DNA of 9,721 nt from an uncultured Tessaracoccus sp. (GTDB lineage Bacteria > Actinomycetota > Actinomycetes > Propionibacteriales > Propionibacteriaceae), in NCBI RefSeq assembly GCF_947286155.1, contig NZ_CAMYPD010000066.1, positions 1 through 9,721 on the forward strand. The letters run 5' to 3'. The notes under the pieces were generated by a model that was not told the DNA's origin, searched no databases, and saw only the letters and a list, made by a program, of their open reading frames with translations. Shown here one piece after another: positions 1 through 7,758 of this stretch; within the stretch, counting starts at the first letter, position 1, and every line of letters begins with the position of its first letter. Both the position numbers and the translations under genes were made by a program.

Positions 1-1
1 C

Positions 2-859
2 CCGGAGAAGGAAGAAGCGATCGACGGCGCTACCGCCTTCATCGACGACATCACTCAGCGTGGGTTTCGTGTCGCGGTCCGGGCGGTAGACAAGGCGCGC
101 CTCGCCAACAGCGTGCGAGAGCCGCTGGACGTCCTCGTCGACGACGCCGCCGTTCCAGGCTGCGAACTCGCTGTCGTATTCGGCGGCGACGGCACCCTGC
201 TGCGGGCCGCTGCGTGGGCGCTGCAGCATGACATCCCCGTGCTGGGCGTGAACCTCGGTCACGTCGGCTTTCTGGCTGAAATGGAGCAGTCGGATATCGA
301 GGCGCTCCCGCTCGTCGTCGATGAGCAGCGGTACAGCGTCGAAGAGCGCCTGGTGCTCGACATCGTCGTCAAGCGCGACGGTGTGGAGCGCTGGCACGCC
401 TCCGCCATTAATGAAGTATCGCTGGAGAAAATCGCGCGGGAACGCATGCTGACGGTGCTCGTGAGCGTGGACGGGCGACCGCTCAGCCGCTGGAGCTGTG
501 ACGGCGTGCTGGTGAGCACACCGACCGGCTCCACAGCCTACGGTTTCTCCACCGGAGGCCCAGTGATCTGGCCCGACGTGCAGGCCATGCTCGTCGTCCC
601 GCTCGCCGCGCATGCGCTGTTCAATCGGCCGCTGGTGCTGAGCCCCGAATCCACGGTGCTACTCCAGCAATCAATCGAGGGTCCGCACGGCATCTTGTGG
701 TGCGACGGGCGCATTAGCTACGAGCTCGAATCTGGCGACGAGGTGATCGTCACGTCGTCGAGTCACAAGCTTCGCATCGCTCGTCTGTCGGAACAGCCGT
801 TCACCACTCGGTTGGTGAAGAAATTTGCCCTGCCGGTTCGAGGCTGGGGAAGGAACTGA
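2..859 (+). CDS. nadK: NAD kinase, 5' end cut off by the window
   Basis: NAD kinase phosphorylates NAD to NADP in the cytoplasm using ATP or polyphosphate. The reading frame is open from the left edge (first full codon at 2), so the start codon and probably some 15-20 residues lie outside; 285 codons are visible, against about 300 in actinobacterial homologues. Diagnostic motifs are present: GGDGTLLRAA (visible residues 61-70, ATP/NAD site), NLGHVGFLAE shortly after, the NE pair of INEVSLEK (137-138), and the glycine-rich DGVLVSTPTGSTAYGFSTGG block (167-186). A GTG at 113 is in frame but would remove conserved N-terminal sequence, so it is not the start. The stop (857-859) is one nucleotide before the recN start, and the recN ribosome binding site lies inside the end of this gene, implying one transcript and translational coupling. 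The nadK-recN pairing is common in Actinomycetota. Confidence 0.96.
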   Translation, partial: PEKEEAIDGATAFIDDITQRGFRVAVRAVDKARLANSVREPLDVLVDDAAVPGCELAVVFGGDGTLLRAAAWALQHDIPVLGVNLGHVGFLAEMEQSDIEALPLVVDEQRYSVEERLVLDIVVKRDGVERWHASAINEVSLEKIARERMLTVLVSVDGRPLSRWSCDGVLVSTPTGSTAYGFSTGGPVIWPDVQAMLVVPLAAHALFNRPLVLSPESTVLLQQSIEGPHGILWCDGRISYELESGDEVIVTSSSHKLRIARLSEQPFTTRLVKKFALPVRGWGRN

Positions 860-860
860 C

Positions 861-2543
861 GTGCTGGAAGAACTCACCCTCACCGATTTTGGTGTGGTGG
901 AGCACACGCAGCTGGATTTGCGCCCTGGGCTCATCGCCGTGACAGGGGAGACGGGCGCGGGCAAAACCATGATCGTGCACGGCATCGGTCAGCTGCTGGG
1001 CGCCCGGGCAGACTCCGGCATGGTGCGTCGAGGAGCCGAGAAGGCCGTGGTTGCAGGGCGCTGGGAGGTCAGCGCAGCCACGAGTGAGTCCGTCGCTGAT
1101 CTGGGCGCGGAGCTCGACGGGAATGAGTTGGTCACCGTGCGGCAGTTGAGCGCCACCGGGCGTTCGCGCGCCGTCGTGGGCGGTAGCCCCGTTCCGGTGA
1201 GCGCCCTGGCCAGGCTGGAACTGGCGACGATCCATGGCCAGTCAGAACAGCTTCGGCTGGGTACCCCGGAGCGACAACGAGAACTCCTCGACGCGCACGC
1301 CAATCCTGATGGGCTCGACCGGTACCGCGAGGCCTACCGCGAACACGAAGCCGTTGTCGCGGAGCTCGAAGAGCTCCAGTCGGCTGCCATGGAGCGTGCA
1401 CGCGAAGCCGACATGCTGCGCTTCGGCCTGGAAGAGATCGGTGCCGCGAACCCGGTCGCCGGAGAAGACGCTGCCCTCGAGGCTGAGCAAGCGAAGCTTC
1501 AGGACCTCGACGCGCTGCGTCAACTGGCTCAACGCGCGTCGCTTGCGCTGAGCGGGGACGAGCAGGACTTTGACGCTCCCAGTGCGGTTGGCCTCGTCGG
1601 GGAGGGGCGCAAGGCGCTGCGCGAACTCGCCTCTCACGATGCCGCGGCGTCATCCCTGCATACCCGGGTAGAGGAAGCGCAAGTGCTGTTGGACGACCTC
1701 GCAGCGGATCTGGCGACCTACCTGGCAGATCTCGTCGACGACCCACTCCGTCTCGAGGCGGTAGTCGAGCGGCGGGCCGTGCTCGCCGGGCTGACGCGCA
1801 AATACGGTGCCACCATCGACGAGGTACTCACCTGGGCGGAGACCTCGTCGCAGCGCCTCCACACGCTGGATGGCTCCGACGAACGCATCACGGAGCTGCG
1901 TGCGCGCAAGGAACAGCTCGAAGGGGAACTGCTCAGCCTCGCGAAAAGCATCTCCCAAAGCCGGCACAGCGCCGCGGAGTCTCTTGCTGAGCAGGCCCAG
2001 ACGGAGCTCGCGGCCCTCGCCATGCCGCATGCTCGGCTCACATTCCAGGTCAGCGACGCGCCGCTCGGCCCGCACGGGGCGGACAAGGTGGAGTTGCTGT
2101 TCAGCGCGAACCCAGGTTCCGAACCCGCGCCGCTCGCCAAGGTGGCATCGGGCGGTGAGCTCTCGCGGGTGCGGCTCGCGCTCGAAGTGGTGCTTGCCGA
2201 TGCCGAGGGTCACACGTTCATCTTCGACGAGGTGGACGCAGGGGTGGGCGGCGCCGTCGGCTTGGAAATCGGCCGACGCCTGCAGCGTCTGGCTGCCACG
2301 TCGCAGGTGATCGTCGTCACCCACCTCGCGCAGGTCGCAGCATTCGCAGACCAGCACCTCGTCGTGCGGAAATCCAGCGACGGAGCAGTGACGGTCTCGG
2401 ACGTCGCCGAGGTGCGGGGTGAGGAGCGCGTGACTGAGCTCGCGCGCATGATGGGCGGTTCCGCCGATACGGACGCCTCCCGCAGGCACGCCGCAGAACT
2501 CTTGGACGACGCGGCCCGCACACCGCAGCCCACAACGTCGTAG
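861..2543 (+). CDS. recN: DNA repair protein RecN
   Basis: RecN is an SMC-like ATPase acting in the cytoplasm on DNA double-strand breaks with the RecA pathway. The protein is 560 aa, normal for the family. Visible are the N-terminal head with Walker A GETGAGKT (residues 29-36), long charged helical arms (about 150-205 and 340-386, coiled-coil-like), then the C-terminal head with the ABC signature SGGELSRVR (430-438), Walker B FIFDEVDAGVGG with Asp456 and Glu457, and VIVVTHLAQVAAFAD (H-loop). The GTG at 861 is chosen because it starts the canonical LEELTLTDFGVV strand and follows GGAAGGA at 848-854 by 6 nt; a TTG at 825 is in frame but lies inside nadK and adds residues unlike the family. It is translationally coupled to nadK. 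I see no separate promoter or LexA box in front of it, so any damage response would have to come from further upstream. The C-terminal end after about residue 540 is a short low-complexity tail. Confidence 0.97.
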   Translation: MLEELTLTDFGVVEHTQLDLRPGLIAVTGETGAGKTMIVHGIGQLLGARADSGMVRRGAEKAVVAGRWEVSAATSESVADLGAELDGNELVTVRQLSATGRSRAVVGGSPVPVSALARLELATIHGQSEQLRLGTPERQRELLDAHANPDGLDRYREAYREHEAVVAELEELQSAAMERAREADMLRFGLEEIGAANPVAGEDAALEAEQAKLQDLDALRQLAQRASLALSGDEQDFDAPSAVGLVGEGRKALRELASHDAAASSLHTRVEEAQVLLDDLAADLATYLADLVDDPLRLEAVVERRAVLAGLTRKYGATIDEVLTWAETSSQRLHTLDGSDERITELRARKEQLEGELLSLAKSISQSRHSAAESLAEQAQTELAALAMPHARLTFQVSDAPLGPHGADKVELLFSANPGSEPAPLAKVASGGELSRVRLALEVVLADAEGHTFIFDEVDAGVGGAVGLEIGRRLQRLAATSQVIVVTHLAQVAAFADQHLVVRKSSDGAVTVSDVAEVRGEERVTELARMMGGSADTDASRRHAAELLDDAARTPQPTTS

Positions 2544-2551
2544 CGAGCGGC

Positions 2552-2557
2552 TAGAGT
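2552..2557 (+). promoter_or_regulatory. Putative -10 element of a leaderless polA promoter
   Basis: TAGAGT matches the actinobacterial -10 pattern TANNNT and is followed by exactly 7 nt before the polA GTG at 2565, so transcription would begin at the start codon itself. The 21-nt recN-polA gap has no purine-rich ribosome binding site, which fits leaderless translation. The -35 region is weak (CCCACA at a 17-nt spacing, inside the end of recN). Read-through from nadK-recN remains possible as a second source of polA mRNA. Confidence 0.55.
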
Positions 2558-2564
2558 CGATTGG

Positions 2565-5222
2565 GTGAAGAAACTTCTGCTGATCGACGGACATTCGATG
2601 GCGTACCGGGCCTTCTTCGGTCTGCCCGCCGAGAACTTTCAGACTTCCACCGGCCAGCACACGAACGCGGTGTTCGGATTCACGTCGATGCTCATCAATC
2701 TGCTCAGAGACGAGCAGCCGACGCACGTGGCCGTTGCGTTCGACGTCTCCAGGCATTCCTTCCGCACTGACGAGTACCCCGAATACAAGGCGACGCGGTC
2801 GAAATCGCCCGACGAGTTTCGCGGCCAGGTTGAGTTGGTGAAAGAGGTGCTCGACGCACTGCGCATCGTGCACATCGAGAAGGAAGGCTACGAAGCCGAC
2901 GACATCATCGCCACGCTGGCAACCACAGCGGCTGGGGAGGAATTCGCCGTCGACATCGTCACGGGGGATCGCGACGCCCTGCAGCTCGTTGATGAGAACG
3001 TCACGGTGCTGTACCCGAGGAAGGGCGTCTCCGATCTCGCGCGGCTGAACCCGGAGGCCGTCGAGTCGAAGTACCTGGTGCCGCCCGCCCGATACCCGGA
3101 GCTCGCCGCGCTTGTGGGGGAGACGAGCGACAACCTGCCGGGTGTTCCGGGGGTCGGCCCGAAAACCGCTGCCAAGTGGTTGAAGGAATACGAGGGCCTC
3201 GACAATCTCGTCGATAACGCGGAGAGCGTGCGAGGCAAGGCGGGCGAGAACTTCCGCGCCCACCTTGACGACGTTCGTCGAAACCGCCGGCTGAACGCAC
3301 TCGTGCGCACGGTGGAGCTCGACGTCGCTCCGGGTGATTTCGGCCGTGAGCCATGGGATCGAGACGCCGTCGCGCGGTTGTTCGACGCGCTGGAGTTTAG
3401 GGTGCTGCGCACCCGGCTCGAAGAACTCGGAGGAGAAGCCAGCGAGCCGTCGTCTGCCGAGAGCGTGGAAGTGGACGGGTCGGTGCTCGCGCCCGGTGCC
3501 GTCGGGGAGTGGCTCTCGGAGCACACCTCGAGTCCGGTGGGCGTGGACTTCGTCGGGCACTACGCACGAGGCACTGGCGACGTCGCAGGAATCGCTGTCG
3601 CATGTGCCGACGGGGCGGCCGCGTATTTCGCGACGTCCGACCTCAGCCCCGAGGACGATCAGGCAGTCGCAGATTGGTTGGCCGATCCGAAACGATACAA
3701 GGTCATCCACGACGCGAAGGGCCCTCAGCTGGGTGTCTGGGAGCGGGGCTGGCAGCTCGACGGGGTGCGATGCGACACGCTGCTCGCGGCATACCTGTTG
3801 CATCCGGAGCAGCGCTCGTACGCGCTCGAAGACTTGGCGATGCGCTACCTCAAGCGCTCGCTCAGCCACGATGACGCGCCGGCTCAGCAGACGCTGGATT
3901 TCGGTGACGACGCTGACGCCGACAACGCCATGCTGCGCGCTCGCACCGCACTCGACCTGGTGGAGGTGCTCGAACGCAAGCTCGACGAACAGCAGCAGCG
4001 ATCGCTCCTCGTCGATCTGGAACAGCCGCTCATGCGGGTGCTCGCGGGCATGGAGCGTACCGGCATCGCGGTCGACCTGGACCGCCTGCAGTCCTTGCGC
4101 GCCGAGTTTGATGAGGCCGTCCAGACGGCGCAGACGCAGGCCTACGAGGTGCTCGGCCACGAGGTCAACCTGGGCTCGCCGAAACAGTTGCAGGCGGTGC
4201 TCTTCGACGAGCTCGGCATGCCGAAAACGCGACGCACCAAGTCGGGCTACACCACCGACGCGGAAGCCCTAGCCGACCTGTTTGCCAAAACCGAGCACCC
4301 ATTCCTGGAGCACCTACTCAACCACCGCGACCGCATCAAGCTGCGACAGACGGTGGACGGGCTGATCTCCGCGGTAGACACGGACGGGCGCATCCACACC
4401 ACGTTCCAACAGACGATCGCCGCCACAGGGAGGCTTTCGTCGACTGATCCGAACCTGCAGAACATCCCCATCCGCACCGAGCTAGGGCGACGCATCCGCA
4501 CGGCGTTCGTGCCAGGCGAGGGGTACACGGCGCTGATGAGTGCCGATTACTCGCAGATAGAGATGCGCCTCATGGCCGATGGCTCTGGCGACGAAGGGCT
4601 CATCGACGCGTTCCACTCGGGCCGTGACTTCCACAATGAGATGGCTGCGAAGGTCTTCCACGTGGAGCCCTCTGCGGTGACGGGGGAGATGCGCGCCCGG
4701 ATCAAAGCCATGAACTACGGCCTCGCCTACGGACTGAGCGCGTATGGGCTCTCCAACCAGCTGGACATCCCCGTGCCGGAGGCCAAGAAGCTGATGGAAG
4801 AGTACTTCGCCCGCGTAGGTGGGGTACAGCGCTACCTGGCCGGGCTCGTCGATGATGCCCGAGCCAAGGGGTACACGGAGACGATGCTCGGGCGGCGGCG
4901 TTACCTGCCCGACCTGCAGTCGTCGAATCGTCAGCGTCGTGAAATGGCGCAACGCGCAGCGTTGAATGCCCCCATCCAAGGTTCGGCTGCGGACGTCATC
5001 AAGCTCGCCATGCTTGCCGTCGACGCTGCGTTGGCATCGTCGAAGTTGCGCAGTCGGGTGTTGTTACAGGTGCATGACGAGCTTGTACTCGAAATCGTCG
5101 ACGAAGAACGCGATGAGGTGGCCCGGCTGGTTGCCGACGCGATGGGTGGGGCAGCCGATCTCAAGGTGCCGCTGGCGGTATCGATCGGGGTGGGCGACAA
5201 CTGGCACAGTGCCGCCCACTAG
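2565..5222 (+). CDS. polA: DNA polymerase I
   Basis: PolA fills gaps in repair and removes Okazaki primers. The 885-aa protein has three parts. The 5' nuclease (about 1-290) keeps its acidic metal ligands: Asp8 in LLIDGHSMAYRAFF, Asp60, the YEADD block 109-113, GDRD 134-137, TSDN 187-190 and the helix-hairpin-helix GVPGVGPKTA. The middle 3'-5' exonuclease-like domain (about 300-480) has lost catalytic residues: by alignment with E. coli, D355/E357 correspond to Asp328/Val330 and D424 falls near Pro387, so proofreading is probably absent, as known for mycobacterial PolA. The polymerase domain is intact: GRLSSTDPNLQNIPIR, motif A DYSQIEMR (Asp661), motif B RIKAMNYGLAYG (Tyr718) and motif C VHDELVLEI (His837-Glu839). 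The start is GTG, chosen because the conserved KKLLLIDGH strand begins there. It is slightly shorter than the E. coli enzyme (928 aa). The stop is 29 nt from the convergent sortase stop, with no clear terminator between. Confidence 0.98.
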   Translation: MKKLLLIDGHSMAYRAFFGLPAENFQTSTGQHTNAVFGFTSMLINLLRDEQPTHVAVAFDVSRHSFRTDEYPEYKATRSKSPDEFRGQVELVKEVLDALRIVHIEKEGYEADDIIATLATTAAGEEFAVDIVTGDRDALQLVDENVTVLYPRKGVSDLARLNPEAVESKYLVPPARYPELAALVGETSDNLPGVPGVGPKTAAKWLKEYEGLDNLVDNAESVRGKAGENFRAHLDDVRRNRRLNALVRTVELDVAPGDFGREPWDRDAVARLFDALEFRVLRTRLEELGGEASEPSSAESVEVDGSVLAPGAVGEWLSEHTSSPVGVDFVGHYARGTGDVAGIAVACADGAAAYFATSDLSPEDDQAVADWLADPKRYKVIHDAKGPQLGVWERGWQLDGVRCDTLLAAYLLHPEQRSYALEDLAMRYLKRSLSHDDAPAQQTLDFGDDADADNAMLRARTALDLVEVLERKLDEQQQRSLLVDLEQPLMRVLAGMERTGIAVDLDRLQSLRAEFDEAVQTAQTQAYEVLGHEVNLGSPKQLQAVLFDELGMPKTRRTKSGYTTDAEALADLFAKTEHPFLEHLLNHRDRIKLRQTVDGLISAVDTDGRIHTTFQQTIAATGRLSSTDPNLQNIPIRTELGRRIRTAFVPGEGYTALMSADYSQIEMRLMADGSGDEGLIDAFHSGRDFHNEMAAKVFHVEPSAVTGEMRARIKAMNYGLAYGLSAYGLSNQLDIPVPEAKKLMEEYFARVGGVQRYLAGLVDDARAKGYTETMLGRRRYLPDLQSSNRQRREMAQRAALNAPIQGSAADVIKLAMLAVDAALASSKLRSRVLLQVHDELVLEIVDEERDEVARLVADAMGGAADLKVPLAVSIGVGDNWHSAAH

Positions 5223-5251
5223 CCCGAAGCGACCGAAGCGTTACGGCAGCC

Positions 5252-5935
5252 TTAGAAGAGTTCTCCGTAGAAGAACACGCGAGACTGCCAGGGATCCTGG
5301 CCCTGCTCTTCTAACTTGCCGTCGAAATCCCAGCAGATGATGATGGCGACCTCGGAGTCACCCTCGAAGTCGACCATCATGTCGGAATCCGGGTCGTACT
5401 CGTCCACCATGACTCTCTTGGCTTCGGTGAACTTGTAGCAGGCAACCTCGCCATTCTCGCCGTAGAGCTTGATCTCGTCGCCAGGCTTCATCTGCGAGGT
5501 GCCGTCCTTGTACATCTCATTGCCGAGCGCCTTGCCGTTGCGGTACGTGTGAATCGAGAGCACCGTCTTGCCAGGGGCTCCGGGCTTCGGCCCTTCATTC
5601 CACCAAGCCGCAGTGCGCTTCTCGGCGGGCGGGGGAGCGGCAATGTTGCCCTCTTCGTCTTGCCCGAGTGAGAGCACCTTCTCATCGGCTTCGAGCGCTC
5701 CGGAGAAGGTGTAGCGGACGGGCACAAAACCGTCGGTTGTGGTGGTACAGGTGAGCTCCTTTGATGGGCTCTCGGACGCAGCAGCCGGTGAAGCTGGTGC
5801 TGATGCCGACGCGCTGGGCGTCGAAGCGGCTTCGGGCGCGTCCTTAGGGCGCGCGAGGTAGAGGCCGCCGGCGACCACGAGGATAAGCGCCACAACGGCC
5901 GCAACGATGGCGATAATCTTGTTACGCGTGTTCAC
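5252..5935 (-). CDS. Membrane-anchored class F-type sortase
   Basis: Sortases are extracellular cysteine transpeptidases that cut a sorting motif on secreted proteins and join them to the cell wall or to each other. The protein is 227 aa: a short charged N-terminus, one membrane segment (about 7-28), an Ala/Ser/Pro-rich linker (about 32-60), then a compact sortase domain (about 68-227). The catalytic triad is readable: His129 in TVLSIHTYRNG, Cys201 in VAIIICWDFDGK and Arg219 in DPWQSRVFFYGEL. The order and spacing fit class F, where the usual contexts are AGHVD and TCGG-type; the residues around His and Cys differ here. Two further cysteines (63 and 166) could form a disulfide outside the cell. 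It starts with GTG, 7 nt after a -10 box. It is the only gene of its kind here; no pilin or LPXTG-type substrate is seen, so it may act on proteins encoded elsewhere. The family call is from motif reading; substrate unknown. Confidence 0.82.
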   Translation of the reverse strand: MNTRNKIIAIVAAVVALILVVAGGLYLARPKDAPEAASTPSASASAPASPAAASESPSKELTCTTTTDGFVPVRYTFSGALEADEKVLSLGQDEEGNIAAPPPAEKRTAAWWNEGPKPGAPGKTVLSIHTYRNGKALGNEMYKDGTSQMKPGDEIKLYGENGEVACYKFTEAKRVMVDEYDPDSDMMVDFEGDSEVAIIICWDFDGKLEEQGQDPWQSRVFFYGELF

Positions 5936-5942
5936 GCCGTGG

Positions 5943-5948
5943 ATTCTA
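5943..5948 (-). promoter_or_regulatory. Putative -10 element of a leaderless sortase promoter
   Basis: On the minus strand TAGAAT (5948 down to 5943) is a near-consensus -10 box followed by exactly 7 nt and then the sortase GTG at 5935. No ribosome binding site lies before the GTG, so the mRNA is probably leaderless. No clear -35 hexamer is seen at 16-18 nt. The box lies about 45 bp from the -35 of the divergent rpsA promoter, close enough for the two promoters to influence each other. Confidence 0.55.
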
Positions 5949-5991
5949 CAACGCCGTACAAGCAGCGCTATGTCGCAAAAGAAGGGCGGGA

Positions 5992-6020
5992 TTGACCCGC
6001 TTGGAGCGATGGCCTAATGT
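5992..6020 (+). promoter_or_regulatory. Sigma-A-type promoter of rpsA
   Basis: TTGACC (5992-5997) and TAATGT (6015-6020) are separated by exactly 17 nt, a near-consensus housekeeping promoter and the strongest in the window, as expected for a highly expressed ribosomal protein gene. Transcription should start near 6027, giving a leader of about 114 nt before the rpsA ATG. Confidence 0.8.
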
Positions 6021-6026
6021 TGAACC

Positions 6027-6140
6027 GCATTGTGGTTTGTTGTGCCCTCGGACGGAGCAGGGTCAACGCGAAGCAGGAGTCATTGCTTCACAACTGCCGT
6101 GCGTCCAAGTTCATACCATCCAAATCGGAGCCCACCTTTT
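6027..6140 (+). promoter_or_regulatory. rpsA 5' leader with a predicted stem-loop
   Basis: The long leader contains nested complementary segments: GGACG (6050-6054) with CGTCC (6102-6106), GCAG (6057-6060) with CTGC (6094-6097), and GAAGCA (6070-6075) with TGCTTC (6084-6089), the last enclosing an 8-nt loop GGAGTCAT. Together they make one elongated hairpin with internal loops. An alternative pairing of GTTGTG (6039-6044) with CACAAC (6089-6094) would compete with it. The ribosome binding site is GGAG at 6127-6130, 10 nt before the ATG, outside the hairpin. Autoregulation by S1 is established for E. coli rpsA; whether this leader does the same is inference. Confidence 0.45.
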
Positions 6141-7580
6141 ATGACCTCCCCTACTGAGGCGTCGGCCGTAGCGGTTGACGATATCGGCAGCCCGGAAGCC
6201 TTCCTCGAAGCCGTCGATCAAACCATCAAATACTTCAACGACGGAGACATCGTCTCCGGCACCGTTGTCAAAGTCGATCGCGACGAAGTTCTGCTCGACA
6301 TCGGTTACAAAACCGAAGGCGTTATTCCTTCCAAGGAACTCTCCATCAAGCACGATGTGGACCCGTCCGAGGTCGTCCAGATCGGCGATGAGGTCGAGGC
6401 TCTGGTGCAGCAGAAGGAGGATAAGGAAGGCCGCCTTATCCTCTCGAAGAAGCGTGCACAGTACGAGCGTGCGTGGGGCACCATCGAGAAGATCAAGGAT
6501 GAGGATGGGGTCGTTTCCGGCACCGTCATCGAGGTCGTCAAGGGCGGCCTGATCGTCGATATCGGCCTGCGTGGCTTCCTCCCGGCGTCGCTGGTCGAGA
6601 TGCGTCGTGTACGCGACCTCCAGCCGTACGTTGGCATGGAGCTCGAAGCGAAGATCATCGAGCTCGACAAGAACCGCAACAACGTTGTGCTGTCGCGTCG
6701 TGCATGGCTCGAGCAGACCCAGTCCGAGGTGCGCCATTCGTTCCTCACCGCGCTGCAGAAGGGCCAGATCCGCAAGGGCGTCGTGTCCTCCATCGTCAAC
6801 TTCGGCGCATTCGTCGACCTCGGCGGTGTCGACGGGCTCGTGCACGTCTCCGAGCTGTCGTGGAAGCACATCGACCACCCGAACGAGGTCGTCGAAGTGG
6901 GCATGCCCGTCACGGTCGAGGTGCTGGAAGTTGATATGGACCGCGAGCGCGTGTCGCTGTCGCTCAAAGCCACTCAGGAAGATCCGTGGCAGACCTTCGC
7001 GCGTCTGCACCAGATCGGCCAGATCGTGCCCGGCAAGGTCACCAAGCTGGTGCCGTTTGGTGCGTTCGTTCGCGTGGGCGAAGGCATCGAAGGCCTGGTG
7101 CACGTCTCCGAGCTCGCTGAGCGTCACGTCGAGATCCCCGAGCAGGTCGTCTCCATTGGCGACGACGTCATGGTCAAGGTCATCGACATCGACCTCGAGC
7201 GTCGCCGCGTTTCCCTCTCGCTCAAGCAGGCGAACGAGGGTGTTGACGTCGCAGCCGACGAGTTCGATCCGTCGCTGTACGGCATGACGGCCAGCTACGA
7301 CGAGCAGGGCAACTACATCTACCCCGAGGGCTTCGATCCGGAGACCAACGAGTGGAAGGAAGGCTACGAAGAGCAGCGCGCTGCTTGGGAGGCCCAGTAC
7401 GCCGAAGCTCAGGCACTCTGGGAGGCCCACAAGCGTCAGGTCGAGGACGCCGAGACCGAGGCCCGCGAAGCCGCAGTCGAAGCAGGCACTGGCTACGTCT
7501 CCGAAACCACCGACGAGGGCTCGCTCGCTTCTGACGAAGCGCTGCAGGCTCTCCGCGAGAAGCTAACCGGCGGCAACTGA
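6141..7580 (+). CDS. rpsA: 30S ribosomal protein S1
   Basis: S1 binds mRNA on the small ribosomal subunit. The protein is 479 aa, the usual actinobacterial size, with four S1 (OB-fold) domains at about 35-105, 122-188, 208-277 and 292-362; the last two carry the well-conserved FGAFV and GLVHVSEL signatures. Domains 5 and 6 of the E. coli protein are absent, as normal for this phylum. The C-terminal tail (about 365-479) is acidic and contains three 11-residue units with Trp at 405, 416 and 427. The ATG at 6141 is preferred over an in-frame TTG at 6030 because MTSPTEASAVAVDDIG matches the expected N-terminus, a GGAG lies 10 nt upstream, and the TTG would sit almost at the transcription start. 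It is transcribed from the promoter at 5992-6020 and ended by the terminator at 7597-7624, so it is probably monocistronic. Confidence 0.98.
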   Translation: MTSPTEASAVAVDDIGSPEAFLEAVDQTIKYFNDGDIVSGTVVKVDRDEVLLDIGYKTEGVIPSKELSIKHDVDPSEVVQIGDEVEALVQQKEDKEGRLILSKKRAQYERAWGTIEKIKDEDGVVSGTVIEVVKGGLIVDIGLRGFLPASLVEMRRVRDLQPYVGMELEAKIIELDKNRNNVVLSRRAWLEQTQSEVRHSFLTALQKGQIRKGVVSSIVNFGAFVDLGGVDGLVHVSELSWKHIDHPNEVVEVGMPVTVEVLEVDMDRERVSLSLKATQEDPWQTFARLHQIGQIVPGKVTKLVPFGAFVRVGEGIEGLVHVSELAERHVEIPEQVVSIGDDVMVKVIDIDLERRRVSLSLKQANEGVDVAADEFDPSLYGMTASYDEQGNYIYPEGFDPETNEWKEGYEEQRAAWEAQYAEAQALWEAHKRQVEDAETEAREAAVEAGTGYVSETTDEGSLASDEALQALREKLTGGN

Positions 7581-7596
7581 TCCGCTGACAACCTAC

Positions 7597-7624
7597 AAAC
7601 GGCGCCCCCAAGGGGGCGCCGTTT
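7597..7624 (+). terminator. Intrinsic terminator after rpsA
   Basis: A perfect 13-bp stem (AAACGGCGCCCCC paired with GGGGGCGCCGTTT) with an AA centre begins 17 nt after the rpsA stop. The GC-rich core followed by TTT is typical of an actinobacterial terminator; the U tract is short. The symmetric A and T ends could let it work in both directions. Confidence 0.88.
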
Positions 7625-7660
7625 GGCGTTCTGGGCGGGATGCAGGGAAGCCTGGGTGCC

Positions 7661-7758
7661 GCAGGGAGAAACTGCAAAACTCGCCAACAGTGCGAAGCCT
7701 TACGCTTGGTTCACGCGGGAGGCGTGCAGCTGTTGGCGAGTTTTGCAGTTTTACCCCC
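7661..7758. repeat. 98-bp inverted-repeat element, possible MITE-like or intergenic repeat
   Basis: Two arms, 7669-7690 and 7730-7751, are perfect reverse complements over 22 bp (left arm begins AAACTGCAAAACTCG). Pairing continues outward through one G-T wobble and one mismatch to GGG (7664-7666) and CCC (7754-7756). The 39-nt centre holds two smaller hairpins: AAGC/GCTT (7695-7707) and CACGC/GCGTG (7712-7726). The 98-bp unit is flanked on both sides by GTGCC (7656-7660 and 7759-7763), which could be a 5-bp target duplication but is short enough to be chance. No protein is encoded. It sits after the rpsA terminator and before the coaE promoter. It could be a mobile-element remnant, a dispersed intergenic repeat or a stable RNA hairpin. 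Confidence 0.75.

Noticed and set aside
825..860. Upstream TTG start for recN
   Set aside because: It overlaps nadK and adds residues unlike RecN; the GTG at 861 has a good ribosome binding site and family-like N-terminus.
1650..4160. 836-codon open frame on the minus strand across recN and polA
   Set aside because: It lies antisense to two genes with full motif sets, is Arg/His/Leu/Val-rich without recognisable domains, and has no start signal. Long antisense frames are common in GC-rich genomes.
5223..5251. Terminator between convergent polA and sortase genes
   Set aside because: Only weak imperfect pairing is seen in the 29-nt gap; not supportable.
6030..6140. N-terminal extension of S1 from a TTG at 6030
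   Set aside because: It would begin at the predicted transcription start with no ribosome binding site, and the extra residues do not resemble S1.
6111..7430. 439-codon open frame on the minus strand across rpsA
   Set aside because: A shadow of the biased codons of a highly expressed gene; its Asp/Leu/Val-rich product is the mirror of the S1 codons and has no start signal.
7669..7751. Inverted repeat as a second rpsA terminator
   Set aside because: The 39-nt centre is too large and there is no U tract beyond the stem; rpsA already has a compact terminator.
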